Assembly (NCBI GenBank): GCA_035578175.1
Contig: JAQMRL010000022.1
Span: 4,224,001-4,288,000, forward strand
DNA length: 64,000 nucleotides
Direction of reading: 5' to 3'
DNA from: Catonia carolina
Lineage: Eukaryota > Arthropoda > Insecta > Hemiptera > Achilidae
The translations under genes were made by a program, and so were the position numbers. The notes beneath the pieces are model-generated. The model worked only from the letters and a program-made list of their open reading frames with translations. It made no database searches and was not told the DNA's origin. Shown here in pieces: positions 33,755 through 46,930 of this stretch (position 1 is the stretch's first letter; each line of letters begins with the position of its first letter).

Positions 33755-35800
33755 ACCGTAACTGAAGGTTTTAAACATTAAATACCTACTTTCAAAAGAA
33801 GGGTCTGATACAAAATGTTAAGTACGTTTATTTGTATTCAATTATATTACTTAAAAATACTTTTAGTTTAAAACATAAATTTATTAGTGATAAGGATATC
33901 GTTGGACAGAAATTTAAAATAAAGTTACAGATAGTATGTAGGAAACTAGACCAATGTATGAGTAGAAAATTGCAGGAACTCTACATTGCATCCAAAATTA
34001 TTCTTTCGGCGGTTCTTAGCTATGTTTTACGACTAGATCCATCTCCTACAATATTATTTACTTCCTTCCTTGTATTCTAGTTGTTTCATTTTATACACTA
34101 TGTAGAAGAAAATGTGTTTCATATTTGTTTTCTTTATTTTCGTTTCATCTTTTCAGGAGCCTCGTTAACCCTCTAGAATTTATTTTATAATTCCCTTACT
34201 TCCTTTTTCTTTTTTCACTAACTCATAATCTTCTCTTTCTTTTAACCCTTAAGCTATTTTTGGGGCGTTTCGTTAAATACTTCTTTTTATCGAGCATATA
34301 CGCTACTTTCAGTTGCTACTAGGTCATTAAGTATTGCTTAGTACAAAAGTGAAGTCTGAATAAAGTATTTTTCTTTCGGTGTAATTTTCCACGCTATAAG
34401 CTGGAAAAACAATTAAATTATTAAACGCTTATTTTTATAAAAGAGTTGTTTTTTTTATTATGACATTATATTTCAAAGAAAAATGTTATAAAAATTAATT
34501 TTAAAATTTTAGATAAAATATACGTACAAAACAGTACTTAATTTTTCTATTTTAATGTAAATTAACAGAAAAGCACTTATTAAAATCTGTCAATAAAATG
34601 TTTAATTTCAGAAAATAAAACTACTGATAGAAATTGTAATATAAAGAGTTGCAGTAACATGCAATTTGTTCCCGTAATCTAAAATTGCAGTCTCGTTTAA
34701 ATACATTTTTTTCGAAAACATGTCAATCCGAAACATTATATAAATTAAATTAGCAATACAAATTAATAATGTTTAATTTAGAGTTGTAATTCAATACATC
34801 GGGTAATATTTTTTTTTGTAATTTGAAGCGAGAGATTGATGAGTAGAATGTAATGGATGGATGTCAGAGTAAGAATCATATCCGGAGTAGGGCATTGCGT
34901 AATACAAAGTAATGGAATAATATAAAATACAGTTATATTTATTTTTGATAGAAAACAATTTGTAAAAACACCTTTAAATAATCTTGTACTGTCGAAGGGG
35001 AAAATTTATTGCACCACAGTAAACGTTTTTTACAATTTTCTTACCAATCCGAAATTGATTTTCAAAGAAGTAATGGAATAAACCCTTTGGCGATTATTCT
35101 TTTCTTTTTATCGCTTTAAATACTATACGTACAACAATTTCCTTTTACAAAGGCGCAACAAACACTGGAGGGAATTTTATCATTACTTCTAACATTTATA
35201 GGATTTTAATGATACTTTGCTACTGATTTTATTTTGGTCCGACAAAAGTTTTATCTGAATCTCAATCGGTTTTATTGCAGAACAAAAATTTAGAAACTAA
35301 TTTTTATAAAAAGCAATGAAAATTACTTTCATTTCTATTTTTATTTGATTGAACTTTCAAAGAGATTAATTATGTGTTTGTATTCAGTCATAGTGCTTAA
35401 ACTACTGAAGTAATTTTAAAGATTAAGTTAAAAAATTCTTGGATCTCTTGTTACTTAAAAAGTTATTCTAACGAGTTATTCATGGTCGGTCCAATGTGTG
35501 GGAAGTCTTCCTCTGCAGCGCCTGTCTGATCTTGGTCTCCATTCGACCAATCTCGCTCTCCATCTCCCAACGGGCCACATTTAGTGCTTAATTACGATAA
35601 TACAATCTTTGTAACAACATCAATGTACCTGTTCTATTACTAACATGGTGTTGCAATGACGCACCAAAAATTTACGTTTGAAATTTCCTTTGAGTCATTC
35701 TTAGTTTCTTAGCAGATATGATGATCAAGGACATTTTTTTAAGCATCATACATCAGATCGGCAAACAGACTATAGTACGTACAATGAAAGATGAAGCTTG
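33755..35800. other. Mostly featureless; one small GC-rich patch
   Basis: A+T-rich throughout except 35471-35590, which is near 53% G+C. On the minus strand that patch has a short frame reading WEMESEIGRMETKIRQALQR then KTSHTLDRP and a stop. It could be a terminal exon or a repeat fragment; no good splice acceptor was seen, so no gene is called. Confidence 0.35.
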
Positions 35801-36907
35801 TGTTTGGAGCCGCGTACCTTATCAAGTAAGAAACATAAAAATTTCAGGTACCGTTCGTTTTAAAGCTTGGTTTTTTGTTATTTTATTGTTATAAGTTACG
35901 AAACACAGAAGTGCATTAGGCATTATCAAGCGATTTGGAAACAAAATATGTACCCGTTTATTAGCGCATTTTTCACTTAGTCCATGTTTCAGAACATGTA
36001 GCACGATTAATTTTAAGAGGAAAAATATGGCGTTTTAGAGGAGTTTTTCTGCATGTTTACTTATTAATTTTAGCTAAAATTCACTTTTTTAGTACAAAGG
36101 GTGAAGGAGTTATAGCGTTAAAAAAATTATTTTCGTTCCCCATGGACGTAACGAGTTAGGATCAACGCTGTATACCTTTAATTAATAAGGGAACGAAATT
36201 AAACTATAAATAATTATTTTACTTTTAGTGGACTTTCTAAAGGGAAGGTTAAAATTTTAGAACGATTTATTAATTCAAAATGGGCAGTGGGCAACGTAAC
36301 GGGTAAACGGGCAGTGAAATGGTGTCGCAATGTACGCTCTGTTTCGTGTCTAACATGAGCCAAATACAATGTAACTACATAAAAGTGAAAGATTCTCGTG
36401 TGGGCACTTCTAGAACCAGACTGTACAGCGTTTCTCTGCAGCATAAAACGAGCGTTAACAACTCAATGCCGAACGCACACTTTTTAATGCACATTTTTTC
36501 AATATTTCCTATGGAACTGAAAAAACCTTCACATTTACAACATTTATTTGCAGTGAAATTGCATTCCCTTATTAATTACAGGGATTAACAATGGTTGTAT
36601 TCCTTTACCCTTTGTACTAAAAGGGTAATTTTTATATGACATTAATAAAAAAACATGCAGGAACACTACTCTAAAACGCTATAATTTTCTTCTTAAAATT
36701 GATCGTGCTGCAGGTTCTGAAACACGGGCTAAGTAGAAAATACGTTAAAAAACGGGTACATATTTTGTTTCTAAATCGCTAGAAAATGGCTATTACACTC
36801 CCATGTTTCGTAAATTATACGAATAAAATAACAAAAACAAAGCTTTAAAACGAGCCGTATCTGAAATTTGTATGTTTCTTACTTGATTAGATACGCGGTT
36901 CTAAACA
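35801..36907. mobile_element. 1.1-kb element with ~310-bp terminal inverted repeats
   Basis: 35801-36115 and about 36592-36907 are inverted copies. Matching blocks include TGTTTGGAGCCGCGTACCTT against its inverted partner, ATCAAGTAAGAAACAT, CAAAATATGTACCCGTTT and GCATGTTT. A further inner inverted pair (TTAATTAATAAGGGAACG, about 36179-36196, against 36560-36585) extends the foldback. The ~370-bp centre has no recognised coding sequence. Long-TIR non-autonomous DNA element; transposase superfamily unknown. Confidence 0.7.
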
Positions 36908-37283
36908 GAGGATTCGCCTCTCATTTTACGTACTATAGTTGTAATCTGTTCTTTTTAAACAGATTGGGAGATTACTCGTGAAGATCTCTTAAAGTTTTTC
37001 ATAAACCACCTAGAAGAAAGTTATTTTTCTATTGAGTTAGTAAAATATTAAAAATAATGAGGTAATACTACTAGTAATGAAGGCAAAGCCATAAAAAGAA
37101 TCTGAATCAAGTTGATGTCAAATAAAAATGGTAGATGGTCAAATAGCTTTTTTAAAAGTCACATAACTATATAGTTTACAATTTCTCAATACTACAAAAA
37201 TAAAGTCAGATTAGGAAATTTAAGCATTTTCACGAAGAACAAAAACAAAAAAAAATTTTAACGATTTTATAAGAAAATAATTT

Positions 37284-37669
37284 GCCCATAACAGGCAGGT
37301 AGAGTGTTAAATTATTTGCATTTGATCTGCTTGTTCCAGGGCTACAAAAATAGTTCTGTTTCTTATCGCATGGTCAGCCAATTATGACTAAAGCATTTAA
37401 GAACAGAAGAGGTAGAAGTGTAAAAGTCACTAGTCAGAGTTATCTCTTTGGAGTAATTAATTTCATTATACACCCAGACTTGGGGTGAATAAAGGGAAGG
37501 TGTCATTTGTACGGTGGAAAATGAATGCTTTTCAGAGGGCCTGGCATGCTGATAAGCAAACTTTTCCACTCAGAGAGGAAGGCAATGGTAAACCACCTCA
37601 CTCTTCATTTTACTTAGTAAAATTTAGAGTTTCAAACCAGCCTTTCGGTTGATGACCTAAAAACTACAA
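37284..37669 (+). repeat. S1 repeat, full length
   Basis: Starts GCCCATAACAGGCAGGTAG and ends CTTTCGGTTGATGACCTAAA. All S1 landmarks are present, including GGAAGGCAATGGTAAACCAC and TTTTACTTAGTAAAA. One of the best matched copies to the reference at 11997-12393. Confidence 0.8.
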
Positions 37670-39040
37670 TAAAGTCATACGGCTAAGGAATACTGAGAAT
37701 GAAGCCTATTTAACCAGCCAACAGTATTTAAAGGGACTAGAATTGTCAATAACGAGGCGAAACGAAAGAATATAATTGCAATCATCTTATTTTTAATAAA
37801 ATTTTTGTTAAATTTATTTATTAACATAAAAAAATCTGGATTTTCTTTCTATTAGTTTTGCTCAATTTTAAGCGAGATTTTTGCGCAAAATATAATATAT
37901 CTTTTTAGCGTACAAAAAGCTATTATAGTTTTTAAGCATAATTTTTTGGCTATTTTATATGTTAATCAATTAAACTTTGTAGTAGTTTAACTGTTGATAT
38001 GAAATTTTTTTTCATTGTTGTTTAAGAACATAAAATATAAATTAATATATTCATTTTTTCATAAGACAATATATTATATTCTATTCATTTCTCTCAGGCA
38101 TAACCACTGAATGAAAATGAATACTTTCATTCAACAGAATAAAAATTTAATACCGGCCTATAATATTGCCGCCAAGTGTTTATTACTCTAGGGAAATGAG
38201 TAAAGAAAAAACACATTATTCTGCTGAAGTTTGCAAGGCGAGACGTTTAGCTATATACTGCTTTACATAAAACAGTTACAGGAGTCTGGTTGTTGCAAAG
38301 AAATGAGATTTTCTTTAAAGAGTGACGAAAACTTAGCATTATTCGTACTAACATATGGATATGTTCTTTTACTTCAGCACAAGTAAGGTAAAATCGACTT
38401 TTGTATGCAAAGGTTGTACTTAGTGCTGTTCTTTGTATATATATTTTCCAGAAGAGGGGGGATCGTCGATCGTCGACAAAACAACCAATACTGAGGAAAC
38501 CGATAACGTCCAACCAGCCGGCTTTTACGTATACTCTTTTTACGTTTCGTTTCTTTGGTAGACGAATCCTTTTTATAAAAATAGCACAGTATCAGTTTAG
38601 ATCACCTCGTTTTGCTCAAACCAGAGTTCTTTTCAACCTGACATTATAAAACATCAAATGTAAACAAAAAAGGGAAGAACTTTCAAATTCAATTCCGTAT
38701 ATTTTTTCTTAACTCACTACTACATACAATCTATTCATTTTCTTTGAATAATAAGTAACTGAGATGACAAAGAAAGTGAAAAACTAAAGGAAGTCATACA
38801 TCGATCTATATTTGGCTATTGTCATGTTAACAAAAATGTAAAATACAAAAGAATGTTTCACTAAATTTTTATTATAATGTCTATAAAACAAACCAAATAG
38901 TTTAATTTTTTTAACCTTAAATCTTGAGTTAAATTATTGCCTAATAAATTGGTTCAGATTGTTAAGATCTCTAGCAGAGTATCGTTTGCTAGACCATAAA
39001 GAAATGATTATATTAGGCACGAGCTTTATATACCAAGGAT
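37670..39040. other. No gene seen
   Basis: A+T-rich, no recognised feature. Frames near 38250-38650 overlap on both strands and lack family features. Confidence 0.45.
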
Positions 39041-39044
39041 GATA

Positions 39045-39250
39045 TCAACTATTCGGAAATACAGGTTGGAATGGTGTAGTCATTTGTTATGGATATCAGA
39101 TGATTGAACGGCCAAACTGGTGTTTACTTACAAACCAACCGGACAACGTGGTGTTGGACGACCTCGGAAGAGATGGGCATCCCAACTTCTTTATGAAACG
39201 ACAGACTATTAAGTTTGATGTTGGAACAAGCCAAAAGGCATAAATGTTTA
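39045..39250 (+). pseudogene. LINE 3' end fragment (RTE-like)
   Basis: Translation shows RTAKLVFTYKPTGQRGVGRP then RKRWASQLL and MLEQAKRHKCL, which matches the end of RTE-like proteins (GRRP.GRPRKRW, then V..AK.H). The tail after it is rich in TAATAATAA. Confidence 0.6.
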
Positions 39251-39529
39251 TTATTAATAATAACACGGTAATAGTAATAATAAGTTTTTTTGTTGTCAAA
39301 TATACCAGTCGGTTTCAGAAGTGGTCGCATTGCAGAGGTGATTACTTCTGAAAGTTTCATTATAGTCGTTTCAAAACCGCCATTTTTAAACCATTAAAAA
39401 TCAATTAAAAAAATACTGTGAGAAACTTGTGTCTGTGAGTGGGTTGTTGAAATATATGTGTGGAAAATTTTGATGACGAAGTTTAAATACGTAATGTGAG
39501 CTTCTTGTTTCTTTTGTCTTTAAAACGCC

Positions 39530-39790
39530 ACTTTTTCTGCCAGCCTTATATAAGGTTTAAGTGGTGTTCTTGCAGTTGCATTGGGAAAGTATTTTTGTAC
39601 TTCGAAAATTGCTGTGTCGTTTGCAAAGATGGCAAGTGTCGAACTTGCGTGGGTGGTACGTATGATGTAAATAAAGAGTAGGCCTACAGTATTGACGCTA
39701 ACACGCTGCCTTGAGGAACTTCCGCTCGAATTGAGTTTAATGGTGACTTTTCAAAACGAAGTTTTAAAGGATGTGTACGCTTTGAAATAA
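39530..39790 (-). pseudogene. Jockey-type LINE reverse-transcriptase core fragment
   Basis: The minus-strand translation holds AEVPQGSVLASIL, the RT block usually seen as GVPQGSVLGP.L, then about 20 codons later LAIFANDTAIF, the catalytic FADDTA block with the first Asp changed to Asn. The catalytic change and a stop show it is dead. A plus-strand Cys-rich frame over the same bases is a shadow. Confidence 0.65.
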
Positions 39791-39794
39791 ATGA

Positions 39795-41075
39795 TTTTAT
39801 AAAAAATTAATGAACAATAAACTAAATAAAATTCAACCATTTATGCAAGAAATTCTAAGTATAGAATGAATTAAATATATTTCATTTTATATTTTAAAAA
39901 GAGAACTTTATTTTCCTATAAGCTTGTGCATTAAGAGTTTAAGGGCTATTCCAGTATACATTAAATTCTATTATCTTCTATATCAAAGAGTCCAGTTGTT
40001 GAATACGGCACAATTTTTCTAAAATAATGAATACCAAGTGGAGAAAGATTATATATATTTTTAATCTTCTTTAAAAACCAATATTCTGGAAATTTGTACG
40101 CTGAGCAGAACACGGCTATGCGTTTCTTTAATATTGCTCATGGAGAAGTACATTCCACGAGCAACTGACCGAGAGACAAACACAGAATTATTAAACATAA
40201 ATGTTCTAGCTTACACTCGAATAAATAATAGAGAACAACCGTACCACATAGACCTGCTCAAATAGCTGTCTCCAAATGTACAGAGGAACGAGAAAGGGTA
40301 AAATAGACGACGTGGAAAGAGAAGACAGATGCACGGGAATATTAAAATAATGTGAGACGTACAAGAAAAAAGTCAGCAAAAAGGGTCATACAAAAAGTTA
40401 CAAAAGTTAACCGTACTTTTATTATACCGTATAAAAAGTAATTTTAAAATTAAAACTACAGCAGATCTCTGAGAATTTTAATAAATCTAATTAAAAATTT
40501 ACTGTACTACTTATTTATTTTCTAGTTATATATAGTATAAACCATTTCTACCACTTATTAAATCATATTAGACACAAAGTTCTACATACTATAACTAACT
40601 ATATTTCTATAGTTTACATCTTCGTATAAAGTTCAAGTTGAAAGTCTGTAGCAAATAATTATTATGTTTATTATCAAACAAAGCGAATAATTTAGACAGT
40701 AAAATTAAGAACGTACTGTGACTAAATTCATGTTGCAATTTGACGTTATTGCTTAAGAAATGTCAGTAAAGTTCCAAAATGAAAATTCGAGTAAAAATTT
40801 TGAGAATAAATTCTACACAATTATGAGAGAATCTAAAAACCAAGTTGTAAATTCTAAAACAAGTGATTTCTTCAAACAAAAATATGCATAATATTTTTTT
40901 GTGAGTCTTACCGTATTTCAGGAGCTGAGTGACTAGTATCTATAAATGCCAACTGCATACACTGTAATATGTCCATAAATTTCTATCAACCAACCATCAA
41001 AACAAAACTGTACTGATAATGATTAGGTAGTTCACTCAGTTCGGTAATATTTCTTATTCTTATTCTTCTTCTTCT
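39795..41075. other. No gene seen
   Basis: A+T-rich. A slightly GC-richer patch at 40080-40350 resembles coding sequence in composition but was not assigned. Confidence 0.4.
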
Positions 41076-41079
41076 TAGC

Positions 41080-41385
41080 AAGTATAGGCTAAGGCCCAAA
41101 GCCTATTACGTCACTTAGTGAAATTGGTCTTTCCACCTTATCTTTGGTCGACCCAGATCCCTTTTACCCTCAGGCTGACACTCTTCACTTCGTTGTGGGA
41201 GTCTCATCCCCTCCATACGTCTCCCACGATCTCACCAAATCTGTCTGTATTCTCGCACTATCTCATTCACCGATCGAAGACCCAACTACCACTGAACATC
41301 ATTCCTCCTCATATCCCATCTGGTATAGCCAGCCACCGACCTCAGAAACCACATATCCACTCCTTGCACTATTTTTTGCTGTAAT
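41080..41385 (-). pseudogene. LINE C-terminal fragment (RTE-like)
   Basis: Minus-strand translation: MWFLRSVAGYTRWDMRRNDV, LGLRSVNEIVREYRQIW, then PEGKRDLGRPKIRWKDQF. These are the FLRSVAGYT..D..RN, I....REYR..W and GRP..RWKDQ blocks of RTE-like LINE proteins of insects, in correct order. One frame is nearly open. The Pro/Ser-rich plus-strand frames here are shadows. Confidence 0.7.
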
Positions 41386-41639
41386 ACTTAAGTATTGATT
41401 TCATTTTTCCGTAGACTGAATTTTTAATCATAACAAAAGGTTACCTATTACGGTCATTGTATCTGGTGGTATCAGCTGAGGTGAATTTTAACGTTGCTTT
41501 TTCAAGTAAAGTAACTGACAACGGTCACTTTGCTAGCATAGGAAAGATTAAATGTTATGTGCATTCAAACTGAAACAGCTGCACATGTTGATACATATTA
41601 ATTTTTTTCATATATTTCGAACTTTATTCTTTTTGTAAA

Positions 41640-42205
41640 ATCACAATTGTCACAATTGTTTTTAAAGACCAGTTAACTCTCAATTTGGACAAAAAAATGT
41701 TGTAAAAATGAGGTTTATGGAATATTTTGGTACTGTACTTACAGTATTTTGCATAATCTTTTAATTTTTATGTGAAATTTTTATTCTAAAACACATCGTG
41801 GGGCTGTAATGTAAAAAATTTATTCGTTGGCGGAAACTGGGTACACGAATTTTATCCTGTCTTTATGAGCTCATCAAGTGTAGGTAGTAATAAATCGAAG
41901 GAAAATTATCAAAACCGTCGCAGCCATTTTTGAGAAAAATAAGTTTTGGGATTTTTTACGTATAAAAAATGGTAATGTAGCCTACCGTTAACTTCAAGGC
42001 TACCAAACTTAATATTTTTAGTTTTCAAGTTTCAGTTCAATCGGTAAAGTATTTTTGGCTCCGGAAAGAATGAATAAGCACACGTGAGGACGCACACACA
42101 GATGAAAGCTACCTTCAAAAATACATTTTTTTGGCTCAGGGAGTCATTAAACATGAAAAACTGTGAGTTGAATCGCAGGTACCGAAATTTTTGAGTTGAT
42201 GCAAC
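41640..42205 (+). repeat. Possible distant relative of the Helentron-like family
   Basis: Shares layout and short blocks with the four elements described elsewhere: GCAGCCATTTTTGAGAAAAA, TTTCAAGTTTCAGTTCAATC, a CA-type core (GACGCACACACAGATG), then TTTTTTGGCTCAGGGAGTC. The ends are not definable. Could be a separate family with convergent layout. Confidence 0.35.
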
Positions 42206-44695
42206 GTTTATTCATTATGTTGGTAAAACACAAAAAAGTAAAAAAAACACCTGAACGATTTTATTTATACTTATAAAATTGTCAAGGGAGGGCGTTTTTT
42301 AAACTTTTCTGTCTCTGAAACATTACGCTTCAGAATAAGGTGATAAATTTATGAGATTTATTATGATATTGTACCTTGCCTAGACAGTGTATACGTATAT
42401 AATTCACTGGAAAGTATATGCAATATCAAAAACATTGTGGATATCTACATTTTCCATTAGATTGAAAATGTGTTTTCTAAAATGTAAATACATGCATCTT
42501 ATATGCTACTAGGGAAACTGTCTTGTCTAAAATGGAATACATTATTGTACTACATTAATGATCTTCAATGTAATACAGCTTGTAGTGCTGCATTATTAAG
42601 TGTTATGAGAGGAATGACAGGTACAATCCTTTGTAACCTCGAGGTTTTCTGACAGTTGTTTTATTCTAATATATGTCAGATGCTTAATAATTCAATTACC
42701 TGATATAGTTGTAAAAGTTGCGATGAAATTTGTAGATTTTATGCAGCTTCTTAAGCTCTTGAAACAACATGTAAGAACAATATAATTTTTTAATAAAATT
42801 TTCTTCTTCTGCTTCAGTAAAGACTGAGTTAGCCACCCAGATTGCTTCGGGATCGAAATTTTTCATTTATTTATTTGTTGTTTAGGTCATCACGTAAAAA
42901 AATGTAATTGAAAACTAAAAATAAATGATTTTAATGAAAAACGAGTAAATTGGAAATTGCTATAATTGACAAAGATAATGTATTACAAAAATTAGTTTGA
43001 ATGATTGATGTATTTAAAGATGACACTGTGATATAAATCTAAATATTTTAATTGATTATTATTTATTATACTTATATATTGCAATATCTATTATTTAATG
43101 TTTTAGTATATATACTAGCTATGAGCTCAACTGATTAATTTTATAGTTACAAATTGAAATTATCCTCGGAGTCTTGCTTGTGCTTCATGTTCAGCCATTG
43201 ACCGGGAATCAAATGGAGCGTCGAGTCATTGTTGCATTTAGTTTTATAGTTTTGAATAAACTTTACTTAAATCTTATTTTCATATTCTAAAATAATCAAG
43301 TTTATCTTGTTTGGTTCCATAATTACTTTGATTCTTGATACTTTAATATTTTCTTTTACTTATTTTCTTATTATTTCAAATTATTTAATTAAAATCATAC
43401 TATCTTTTGTTTTCTTGCTTTAATTTGAGATATTTGGTTTCTGGAATTAGTTTTTTGAATGTTTTATTTTCTTCTTATAACTCATCTTGATATATTAAAC
43501 TACTGTTTAGAATATTTAAATTCTGATAAATGATTCCTTACGGTATTGCAGATTTATAACATAAAAGTAAAACAAATTTTAGTGAATTGTATAAATTAAA
43601 AAAAAATCTTGCAGTTTAAAACACCTCTGGCTATAGAATCTTCTTGGAAAGGACTGCAGTTCTTATTGATTGCAAGTTCCAAGACGTAAATCAAATTTTT
43701 AACCCATTACGGAAATTTTTGTTAAAAATATTAAAAGGTTCTAAATAATCAATAAAATGTAACAAAAAATCCTATAGCGCTATGTCTACATTCCTTTAAG
43801 ATAAAATCAAAGTCAATCTAACAGAATAAAATATTAAAGGTGAATTTTATATTACGGTATAAGATGAAAGTTAAAATAAGAAATTATTGTTGTTACGAGA
43901 CCCAATAAAGATTTATATATACAGGGATGGGAGGGAAAGGAACATACCAAATTACGTTCAGGAAATAAAAAGTAAAGGTGGAAATAAAATCAGAGAATAG
44001 ATTGAAACAAATCAAAGGAATGAATTCAATTTTGTTCAGAATTCAATTGAGATATTCGATGGAGAAGTAAGCTCTACTACGATTCAGTTAATATAAGAGA
44101 ATAGCTAGCTGTCTTTCTTTAATATAATTATTTATTAATTAACTTTTTGTTTGTGATTCTTTTCTTACTTACTATCAAAATAAAAACTGAAAACTCAACT
44201 AAAACTTAATGCTGAACAATTCATTAGTTCTGCAAAAGACAACACGTTAAGCTAATAAGTTATAAATTACTTTACTAGTAAATAACTTCAGAATCTTTGG
44301 TTAAATAGCTTTCATTTTGAATTTGCTTAGATTTAATAGAATTTAAATCTCAAAAAGATATACCATCCATCTAAAAAGTTCGATATTTCTATTTAGGTCG
44401 AAGTTACTAGAGAGACGGAAACAACAAGAAAAGCTGGTTTGTTCATATTGGAGAAGATAAGGTTACAGTGATATGCATATGTGAAGAGAATAAGATATGA
44501 AATACTGCCACTAAGAAAACGAACTTGTCTTTTCCCAAAATTAAAAGCGATATCCAAAAATTGGAAAGAAGAGGGAGATACTTTGCAAGAAGCAGAGATA
44601 TCAGGTAAACACGAATGAAGTTTTGGATACAAGGTCACACTGTAAAATATCGTAATATATAGAGCAAGACGAGTCAATCAGTAGGTTACAGTTAA
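42206..44695. other. No gene seen; one S1 tail fragment
   Basis: A+T-rich. TTGTTGTTTAGGTCATCACG at about 42876-42895 is the minus-strand 3' tip of an S1 copy and nothing else of it remains. No coding content recognised. Confidence 0.4.
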
Positions 44696-44698
44696 TCA

Positions 44699-44985
44699 AG
44701 ATGTAGTTTAGGTAATTAGCCAAACAAGTTAGTTTGAATCCTTAGAAATTTCATGTAGGAAAACCTGTAAGGAGATTATTACTCCCTGAACCTTAGTAAA
44801 GTGTTTTACTGTTCTCGTTAGTTTTAAAAATATTACTTCTACACATTACATCATACGATCTGAAACGCACTTAGTTTTCCAATATGAAATTAACATATTC
44901 ATTACAGGGTCTGGGTTAAAGGTTTCTTTAATATAGGGGACATAATGGGGAATCTTCCACTTCCACACTTGACACATTATTGTGT
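44699..44985 (-). repeat. S1 repeat, heavily decayed, 5' part missing
   Basis: On the plus strand GTAGTTTAGGTAATTAGCCA, then AGTTAGTTTGAATCC and much further on TTCATTACAGGGTCTGGGTT keep the S1 order and spacing (compare GTTTAGGTCATCAGC ... CACAGGGTCTGGCTG in the reference copy). Probably the oldest S1 copy here. Confidence 0.5.
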
Positions 44986-44999
44986 TATGTCGATTATAT

Positions 45000-46232
45000 A
45001 CATTTGTCGTTATGTAAGGTTTTATTTGATTCATAACGTGGAGCGTCAGTAACTGACCTAAAAAATTTGGATGTGAATCTTCTAATTCGTATTGTAATGA
45101 AATATTCACAATTAAAAATAATACGTACAGCATTCACAGAGTATTGCCTCTAATCTGAACATCCCAAATCATCTCGCTATCAACTTACCTGACAAAAACA
45201 TAAGACTTTAACAGACACACCATCTCTGGCAATGAATTTACAACGAAAAAATAAAAATAATATTTTAATTAAAAATGCGAATGGGGAGTGGATGATTTAT
45301 CTAATTAAAAATGAAAGACACCAAATTAAAATTAGTTGCTCAAAGTCTGCTGGACAGAAGATAGGTTAAAAGTGAAAAAAACCATTATTAAATTTATTTT
45401 CAACTTAAATTAATGGGAAAAATCATCAATCATGAAAACTAACAAAAATTTATTAAAAAAGAACTATCATCAAAAAAAAAGACGAGACAGTATAAGAAAA
45501 AAATTATTATTATGAAATTAATAGGTAAGGATACAAGAGGATTACATTTTATTTTTGTTTAAAAAATATATACATTTAATCCTTATTGAAATAACTTTAA
45601 CTCTAAGCTGTTTGACGAAGCTAAAAGCACAGAGCTCGCTAAGTAAAGTATTAAATAGAATACATTCAATGAACGTAAGGAATTATTTCCAAAGTCCATC
45701 CATTAAAAAATCAATTAAGTGTTTCGTCTATTCTAATACTTTAATTAAAATTAATTATGAATTTTGACATAACGTAATTTTTTCTTTGTAATTTTACGAA
45801 GACATGCTTACGTAACGATTTTAACTTTATTTTAGTTCTCTCTCTAAATTTATATACATATCTTTCTCTATTCAATTACACATTTTCAGAAAATTCAGGA
45901 TTTTATATTAATTTCGATAGCTGGAATTTTATATAAATTTTTCTCTAAGTTAACCAGGAAAATAATACAATAGAACGTTGATGTAAAACATAGCTGACAA
46001 ATCAGTAGTCCCGCATGTACAGCACATAATAAGTTAGATGAAGTATTTTGTAATTCAACTCTCTACACACCCGAGGTCCTATGTTTGTTTCCCGCTAATG
46101 CTTCCAAAAGCAAAATGAATGAATAGAAAAGATTTCCTTACTTGTTTTGTTATCGAAATAATTTTATTCAAATAACCATTAATTTTTGACGCTCCGCTGT
46201 AGCTTGATTTTGTTTGGCGTGAGTTTGGTAGG
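45000..46232. other. No gene seen
   Basis: A+T-rich; nothing recognised. Confidence 0.45.
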
Positions 46233-46930
46233 GACATGCAGTTTAGTTTGTCCAATTTCAAAAGGTGACCCTGCAAAGTCACTAGCTCAGGTGTTTTAAC
46301 TTAACAATTTAGAGAAACTTTTTACCAACTGACTGGGCTCGCCCGGCGGCCACTCATCATTCCAAAATTAAAACAGCTGGAAGTGATTACACTGAACCAT
46401 TCAACAAATATATCTTATTGCCCCTGATTTTTAAAATCTTCGTTAACAGTGGCTATTAAAATTAAACAAGGAATCCAAGATTCTTGAGATAATTTATTTT
46501 CCATACAGTACTCAATATTGTGTGTGAGAGAATGCATTTTGATAAAATTAAATTTACTGAGTTATAAGAGATTAACCGTCATTTTAAAATTCGACATTTT
46601 GAAGTGACCATAAAATGTTTACGTATTGAAGAACTTTAATGTGACCAAATTTAGCAAAATTCATAAAGCTTTTACAAGCCGTTTTAAAGGTATAAAGTTC
46701 TTTCTTAAAAATATTAAGTGGCAAGTGGATGCAAACTAGGCGCTTCTGAAACTTATTTTAAAGGAACCTTTTCTTCTATAGTAATGGGGAGAACACAAAA
46801 AGTCTGGTGAGCCCAATCAGATGGTAAAAAGGTTTCCTTAATTGTTAAAATACTTGAGCTAGTGACTTTGTAGGGCCACGTTCTGAAATTGAACAAACAA
46901 TACTACATGAACACCTTTTGAGTGACGAAT
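46233..46930. mobile_element. 0.7-kb element with ~100-bp inverted repeats
   Basis: The left arm (about 46233-46350: TTTGTCCAATTTCAAAAGGT, CAAAGTCACTAGCTCAGG, ACTGGGCTCGCC) is the inverse of the right arm (about 46795-46930: GGTGAGCCCAATCAGATGG, TTGAGCTAGTGACTTTGTAG, TGAAATTGAACAAACAATAC). About 15-20% diverged by eye. The interior has no recognisable gene. Long-TIR MITE or foldback element; exact termini uncertain. Confidence 0.6.

Noticed and set aside
33524..33778. Ser/Phe/Leu-rich minus-strand frames resembling membrane proteins
   Set aside because: Produced by the polypurine tract; low complexity, no other support.
39496..39681. Cys-rich plus-strand small protein, or a first exon with ATGGCAAGTG and a GTACGT donor
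   Set aside because: The minus strand over the same bases encodes a jockey RT core (VPQGSVL and a degenerate FADD block), which explains the open frame.
41118..41398. Two overlapping Pro/Ser/His-rich plus-strand frames
   Set aside because: Shadows of an RTE-like LINE fragment read on the minus strand.
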